Source of the DNA: Actinomycetes bacterium
GTDB lineage: Bacteria > Actinomycetota > Acidimicrobiia > Acidimicrobiales > Acidimicrobiaceae
Direction: 5' to 3'
Length of the DNA stretch: 9,289 nucleotides
Assembly (NCBI GenBank): GCA_021792075.1
Contig: JAJYVK010000040.1
Location: 1 to 9,289 of the forward strand
Below the pieces are notes generated by a model that had not been told where the DNA came from, did no database searches, and saw only the letters and a list, made by a program, of their open reading frames with translations. The translations under genes and the position numbers were made by a program. Numbering within the stretch: the first letter of the stretch is position 1; each line of letters opens with the position of its first letter. Below are positions 5,600-9,289 of the stretch, in pieces.

Positions 5600-8500
5600 T
5601 TAAAAGATGACCTTCATCGCAAATTCTAGGATTCGTGGATCTCCGGAGCTAGTTACCTGGCCATAGGCCCCTGACCCAAAGTTCGCGTCGACCTTCTTAA
5701 AGTTTGGATGATTCGCAACGTTGAACGCCTCAGCTCTGAATTGCGTACTAAAGCGATCGGTGATTGGAAACGTTTTGTAGAGAGCGATATTAAAGGAAGT
5801 ATAGCCTGGTCCGCGGATAGTCCCATTGCTCGCATTGCCAAAGAAACCATACGCCGGCGCGGAGAAGGTACTTGTGTCGAACCATTCCTTTAGCGTCCCT
5901 ACGCGGTGAATGGGCGCTATCTGGTTGGGCCGTATGGCTTCGCCTGCCGTGCTTGTTACGAGACCGGGGCTATTGGCAAATCCGCTTTGATGCACGGCCA
6001 ATCCCGCCAAACTCCAATTGCCCAGGGCCAGGGCAAGCGGCTTGCGATTATGGCTGAAGTAAGGAATACTATAGACCCAGGTTGCCGAAATATCGTTCGT
6101 AAAATCGTAGGACGGCGGGCCGTACTCGGCATGCCAATTGCGCGGATTCTGAGGGAGAATCGTATCTGTTCTTACGGCAGGTACGACTCCGGATGTGCCG
6201 ATTGTGCCAAGCGCCTTACTGTAGGTGTATGCGAGGCTAAACTGAGAGGCTCCTGTTCTGTAAATGAGCCCGCTCTGTAAGGAGTTGTAGTTTGAGGTTC
6301 CGTCATCGTACTCGCCGTACATCGTGTCGTAGCCTTTGTATGGGCGGGTGTAATCCGTTGACGATTGACTGGTATTGATGCATGGGTCAAAGTTGTAGGA
6401 AGTAGAGGGAAGCTGGCCTGACGCCAAGCAACTTCCAGAGCCGAGACTTGGCATACTGACTGGCAGCGGAAAGTTGATGTCATTGCTAATTGTCTCCAGA
6501 TGGCGACCAAGACTCCCCACATAAGCGACGGATGCAACCAGGTTTGCCTTTAACTGTTCTTCCACTGTGAGGCTGAAGGACTGCAATTGCGTCGGAACAA
6601 AACTAAACGGAACCGTATTCAATGCTTGAGGGGTCGGCGCGGCTGTGGCGCCTGCCGTCCCGTTGCTCAGTGTGGAGTTGAGGATGTTCGCGCTAAGGTT
6701 ATAGGGAGGGTTCTGTCCCCAGGCTTGGAGTATTTGTGCGAGCGCTATTCTGTAATAGCCAATGCCATAACCGCCACGGATTGATGTTTTCCCATTCCCA
6801 AACACGTCATAAGCGAAGCCGATTCTAGGGCCGAAGTTTGCTTTTTGGGGGATGAAAAATCCGCTGGGCACGCCGTTCTGGCCCGCAAAGGAAAGCCCGT
6901 TCAACAGGTTGGCTGGCTGGCCGGAAGCATCTAAAGGCTGATTGTGGCTATTGACTTGCAGGCTGCCATTTATATTGACGACCGGAGCCTGAGCTGGGTT
7001 GTAGAGCGCTGGGTTGAAGCTGGTGACCTGATCTCCGCTCGCGGTATCGCTGGAAAAATATTGCCACCGAATGCCCATGTTTAATGTGAGACGAGGAGTA
7101 GCCTTCCAATCGTCCTGGACGTATGCCTCACCTTGGCGAAAATGGAACGATCCTAGGTTTTGCGAATTATTCTGTGTGTAGTTTGTATCCAGTCCCAGGA
7201 GGTAGTCAGCAGCAGGATCGCCGGTGTGAATGCCGGTGAACGTGAAGCTGCCTTCTGGTAGCGTGGATGCAATCTGCCGTTTGATGCCGAAGGTGTAGAG
7301 TGCGCCCATCTGGAGAACATGGTTGCCCTTGACCCAGCTTAGGTCGTCGGAGAGTATACCTTGACCGTTGCTCCCGATGATTGGTTCACCGCCAACTCCG
7401 AGTCCTGTCCAACCTTTCGATATGGAAATCTGTGGGATGCGATCCAGGGTAGGCGCATTGGAAAACGATTGAACGATGGAGATCCCGTTCGGCAACAAGC
7501 CCTCCCCCTTGGTAGCAGCGATGTCGTTTTTAGCGTATGTCTCGGCGGCACCCATCGTATTCATCAGGCTTGGGGTGATTGTGGACTGTAGGCGAACCAT
7601 GCCATTGAGGCCCGTTGTATAGGTCCTGTCCGTGACTGTGGAGAATGGAATTCCATTCCAGTTATCGTCTGGATTTGCTACATCGGAGGCAACGTAGTTG
7701 ATGCGCGTCGTTAACTGGTTATTCTTGTTGATGTAGTGATCGACTCGGAATTGATACTGGATTGTGCTTGTTGTTTGCGGTCCCTGGTTGAGGTAGTTTA
7801 GGAAGCCGGCTGCAGTGTTGTTTGGCAAAGGCATGTAGGTATTCATCAACGCGACTGCGACCGGATCGAAACAGGCTGGGTTCAGAGCCTTTGGACCCGT
7901 AATGCAATTCTGCCTGCCTTCGGAGGCCAGTAGGGCCTGACTGTTGGCGTCGAGATGGAGAGATCCCTTTAGCGTTGGGCTCGCGCTAAAGTTGCCGTCG
8001 CGCATTGCCTGCGGGAATACCGCGCCACGCAGAACCTGTCCAGCGACGATTTTGTACCATTGATTGGAAGCGAAGAAGAAACTCTTCTTGGTGCCTGCAT
8101 TGCCGTTGTATAACTTTGGGATGATGAGCGGCCCGCCTAGGGTGTATCCATAAATGTTTTGGTGCAGTGGTTGTGTTGTGGTGGTGAAGAAGTTGTTGGC
8201 GTCGACTGCATTATTGCGAAGGTAGTCCCATACAGTGCCGTGATAGGTATCCGTCCCACTTTTTGTCTCTATCACGGTCACGGCTCCTCCTGTAAATCCG
8301 TATCTGGCGCTGTAGTTGTCTTTAAGAACAGTAAATTCTTGAATGCCGTCGACAATGGTGGAAATTTCGAAACCTGGAGCTCCGCCCAAGGCGGAATCGT
8401 CAACCCCGTCGATCAGCGTTACGTTATAGTTTGCGGAGGAGCCGTTAACGACGAGCGTAGAATTTGCGCCCGAACTCAGTGAGTCTGCACCCACTACGCT

Positions 8501-9004
8501 GCTTACGCCGGGAATTGCAAGTTCCAAGGTTTGAAAGTTTCTGCCATTCAACATCAGGTTATTTATCTCTTTGCTGGATAGCGAGCCGCTGCTTTCAGAG
8601 GTTTCTGTGTTCACCACCTCACGATTTGCAGTGACCATCACGCGGTAGGTTGCATTGCCCACCTGCAGTACGACATTGTTCGCGACACGCTGGCCAGGGT
8701 TGATCTGAATCCCGCGGGTTACATTTTCCTTGAAACCTGCTTTGGATATCTCGATGGTGTAAAGGCCAACAGAAAGGCCCTCTGCCGAGTAGAAGCCGCG
8801 ACGGTCAGTGGTCAACGCGCTGGAAACGTTGGTCTGTTGACTCGTAACTGTGACCGTAGCCCCTGAAACGACGGCGCCTGTGGCGTCGGTCACGGTACCG
8901 GAGATTGCGCCCAAAGTGATCTGTGCGTGCAAAGAGCCACTTAAGATGAGCACAATAGCGATTCGTTGGATTCGAGACACAGTCGTGGAGAACGAATGAA
9001 TCAT
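5600..9004 (-). CDS. TonB-dependent receptor, Oar-like, with N-terminal carboxypeptidase-regulatory-like domain
   Basis: Outer-membrane active transporter of 1134 residues, a usual size for acidobacterial Oar-like receptors. A Sec signal covers about 1-27 (hydrophobic IVLILSG, cleavage near HAQ). Residues 32-115 form a carboxypeptidase-regulatory-like beta domain (GAISGTVTDATGAVVSGA, then GFYSAEGLSVGLYTIEISKAGF). A plug-like region spans about 125-250, with NGRNFQTLELAIPGVSSV, VNGSSANYNVTLIDG and FTGGAVTVIETKSGTDTYHG. The remainder is a long barrel with family landmarks such as GYTLGGPLI and KKSFFFASNQW near 285-316, GPRIGFAYDVFGNGKTSIRGGYG in the middle, and FSTQFRAEAFNVANHPNF near the end. 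The C-terminus FAMKVIF ends in Phe, as expected for an outer-membrane beta-signal. No SusD-type lipoprotein follows, which is normal outside Bacteroidota. The ATG is preceded by GGGAGG at 6 bases. It leads the sulfatase row, suggesting import of the sulfatase substrate or product; the actual ligand is unknown. Confidence 0.95.
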   Translation of the reverse strand: MIHSFSTTVSRIQRIAIVLILSGSLHAQITLGAISGTVTDATGAVVSGATVTVTSQQTNVSSALTTDRRGFYSAEGLSVGLYTIEISKAGFKENVTRGIQINPGQRVANNVVLQVGNATYRVMVTANREVVNTETSESSGSLSSKEINNLMLNGRNFQTLELAIPGVSSVVGADSLSSGANSTLVVNGSSANYNVTLIDGVDDSALGGAPGFEISTIVDGIQEFTVLKDNYSARYGFTGGAVTVIETKSGTDTYHGTVWDYLRNNAVDANNFFTTTTQPLHQNIYGYTLGGPLIIPKLYNGNAGTKKSFFFASNQWYKIVAGQVLRGAVFPQAMRDGNFSASPTLKGSLHLDANSQALLASEGRQNCITGPKALNPACFDPVAVALMNTYMPLPNNTAAGFLNYLNQGPQTTSTIQYQFRVDHYINKNNQLTTRINYVASDVANPDDNWNGIPFSTVTDRTYTTGLNGMVRLQSTITPSLMNTMGAAETYAKNDIAATKGEGLLPNGISIVQSFSNAPTLDRIPQISISKGWTGLGVGGEPIIGSNGQGILSDDLSWVKGNHVLQMGALYTFGIKRQIASTLPEGSFTFTGIHTGDPAADYLLGLDTNYTQNNSQNLGSFHFRQGEAYVQDDWKATPRLTLNMGIRWQYFSSDTASGDQVTSFNPALYNPAQAPVVNINGSLQVNSHNQPLDASGQPANLLNGLSFAGQNGVPSGFFIPQKANFGPRIGFAYDVFGNGKTSIRGGYGIGYYRIALAQILQAWGQNPPYNLSANILNSTLSNGTAGATAAPTPQALNTVPFSFVPTQLQSFSLTVEEQLKANLVASVAYVGSLGRHLETISNDINFPLPVSMPSLGSGSCLASGQLPSTSYNFDPCINTSQSSTDYTRPYKGYDTMYGEYDDGTSNYNSLQSGLIYRTGASQFSLAYTYSKALGTIGTSGVVPAVRTDTILPQNPRNWHAEYGPPSYDFTNDISATWVYSIPYFSHNRKPLALALGNWSLAGLAVHQSGFANSPGLVTSTAGEAIRPNQIAPIHRVGTLKEWFDTSTFSAPAYGFFGNASNGTIRGPGYTSFNIALYKTFPITDRFSTQFRAEAFNVANHPNFKKVDANFGSGAYGQVTSSGDPRILEFAMKVIF

Positions 9005-9010
9005 ATTTGA

Positions 9011-9016
9011 CCTCCC
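9011..9016 (-). promoter_or_regulatory. Ribosome binding site of the TonB-dependent receptor
   Basis: GGGAGG on the minus strand, 6 bases before the ATG at 9004-9002. It fixes the start of the receptor and rules out the longer out-of-frame openings upstream. Confidence 0.8.
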
Positions 9017-9032
9017 ATCTTGGTCGTTCTGG

Positions 9033-9066
9033 TTGACAGGAGCTTGACAAGAACGCTTAAAAAGCG
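9033..9066. repeat. Short repeats in the receptor leader: TTGACA direct repeat and a small hairpin
   Basis: On the plus strand TTGACA occurs at 9033-9038 and 9044-9049, eleven bases apart, about one helical turn. Next to it CGCTT-AAA-AAGCG (9054-9066) can form a 5-bp hairpin. All lie inside the predicted untranslated leader of the receptor, between promoter and SD. They could be regulator contacts or chance; short length keeps confidence low. Confidence 0.25.
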
Positions 9067-9084
9067 AATCGCAACTTGGCCAAC

Positions 9085-9114
9085 TTTATAAGCTCGTCCC
9101 TTGGATAATGTCAA
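9085..9114 (-). promoter_or_regulatory. Sigma70-like promoter of the receptor/sulfatase row
   Basis: On the minus strand, TTGACA (9109-9114, perfect -35) is separated by 18 bases from TATAAA (9085-9090, five of six -10 matches). Transcription would start near 9078, giving a leader of about 73 bases before the receptor ATG. The palindrome TTGGCCAA (9076-9083) overlaps the expected start point and could bind a repressor. The -35 lies 45 bases beyond the stop of the IS66 transposase remnant and may belong to the end of that element. Prediction from consensus only. Confidence 0.6.
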
Positions 9115-9289
9115 GGTGCTTTTCACTGGACTTTCGTGAGCGCGCAACGAAGCCCAGGGTCAGTGCGCGGCGGGTTCGGCCATGGTCCTGTCGTGGCACA
9201 GCTTCCACTGGTCAGGGAGCCACAGGTCGAGTTCCTCGGCCGGTGTGACGGGCAGGTTGGTGAGTAGTTGAGTGAAGCAAAGCTGCGGG
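9109..9289 (-). mobile_element. End of an IS66-family insertion element (partial)
   Basis: The transposase tail is followed by 45-50 non-coding bases up to about 9109-9114, where the sequence reads CACCTTGACA on the minus strand. IS66-family elements usually end shortly after tnpC. Some subgroups are recalled to have TGTCAAG-like termini, which would put the tip at about 9109. The partner end and the target duplication are outside the window, so the exact boundary is inferred. Confidence 0.4.
9160..9289 (-). CDS. tnpC: IS66-family transposase, C-terminal end (runs off the window)
   Basis: The frame entering from the right edge encodes 42 residues ending at a TGA (9162-9160). It includes FTQLLTNLPVTPAEELDLWL followed by PDQWKL. 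This matches the known end of IS66-type TnpC transposases, where an LLxxLPxTP segment is followed by LDxWLPxxW. TnpC is the DDE transposase of the IS66 family. Only the end is visible, so whether the element is intact cannot be judged. The element is oriented in the same direction as the receptor, so read-through transcription could enter the receptor gene. Confidence in the family is fairly high for such a short piece, because the conserved tail is distinctive. Confidence 0.7.
   Translation of the reverse strand, partial: PQLCFTQLLTNLPVTPAEELDLWLPDQWKLCHDRTMAEPAAH

Noticed and set aside
5906..6280. 124-codon plus-strand opening opposite the receptor
   Set aside because: It lies fully inside the well-supported receptor gene on the other strand and its translation shows no domain, signal or composition of a real protein.
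6172..6537. 121-codon minus-strand opening in another frame of the receptor
   Set aside because: It overlaps the receptor in an alternative frame, with Thr/Ala-rich low-information content typical of a frame shadow.

Overview
The window looks like chromosomal DNA of an acidobacterium or a close relative. The main reason is the 1134-residue Oar-type TonB-dependent receptor, with a carboxypeptidase-regulatory-like domain in front of plug and barrel and no SusD partner. Such receptors are numerous in Acidobacteria. Base composition is moderate, with short SD-led leaders and some GTG starts. This placement is inferred from protein style, not from a marker gene.

Layout. Everything of substance lies on the minus strand and reads right to left. 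At the right edge (9160-9289) is the last 42 codons of an IS66-family transposase. Next to it is a good sigma70-like promoter (TTGACA, 18 bp, TATAAA, 9085-9114), followed by the TonB-dependent receptor (9004-5600). Three genes of the sulfatase/alkaline-phosphatase superfamily follow: sulfatase A (5363-3993), sulfatase B (3760-2294) and sulfatase-like protein C (2185-377). The gaps are 236, 233 and 108 bases. Each gene has its own Shine-Dalgarno sequence, and no strong terminator is visible between them. The gene set reads as one functional unit, although transcription as one operon is not proven. The left 376 bases hold no intact gene, only what looks like a frameshifted remnant of a small transposon-associated ORF.

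Working model. The receptor would import a sulfated or otherwise anionic glycan fragment across the outer membrane. Sulfatases A and B are canonical formylglycine enzymes (C-S-P-S-R and C-C-P-A-R) with Tat signals, and would desulfate the fragment in the periplasm. Protein C differs on every count. It has a Sec signal, Thr in place of the formylglycine Cys, Phe in place of the motif Arg, no GKWH motif, and a C-terminal domain resembling the golvesin/xanthan-lyase carbohydrate-binding-like domain. It may be a phosphodiesterase/phosphatase-like or otherwise divergent enzyme, or a glycan-binding protein. The window has no glycoside hydrolase, polysaccharide lyase, formylglycine-generating enzyme or regulator, so these must be elsewhere if the model holds.

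The most interesting points are the divergent, domain-fused protein C, the receptor promoter whose -35 box sits at or very near the end of the IS66 element, and a long imperfect inverted repeat in the leader of sulfatase A. I found no CRISPR array, tRNA, rRNA, phage module or clearly new multi-gene system.
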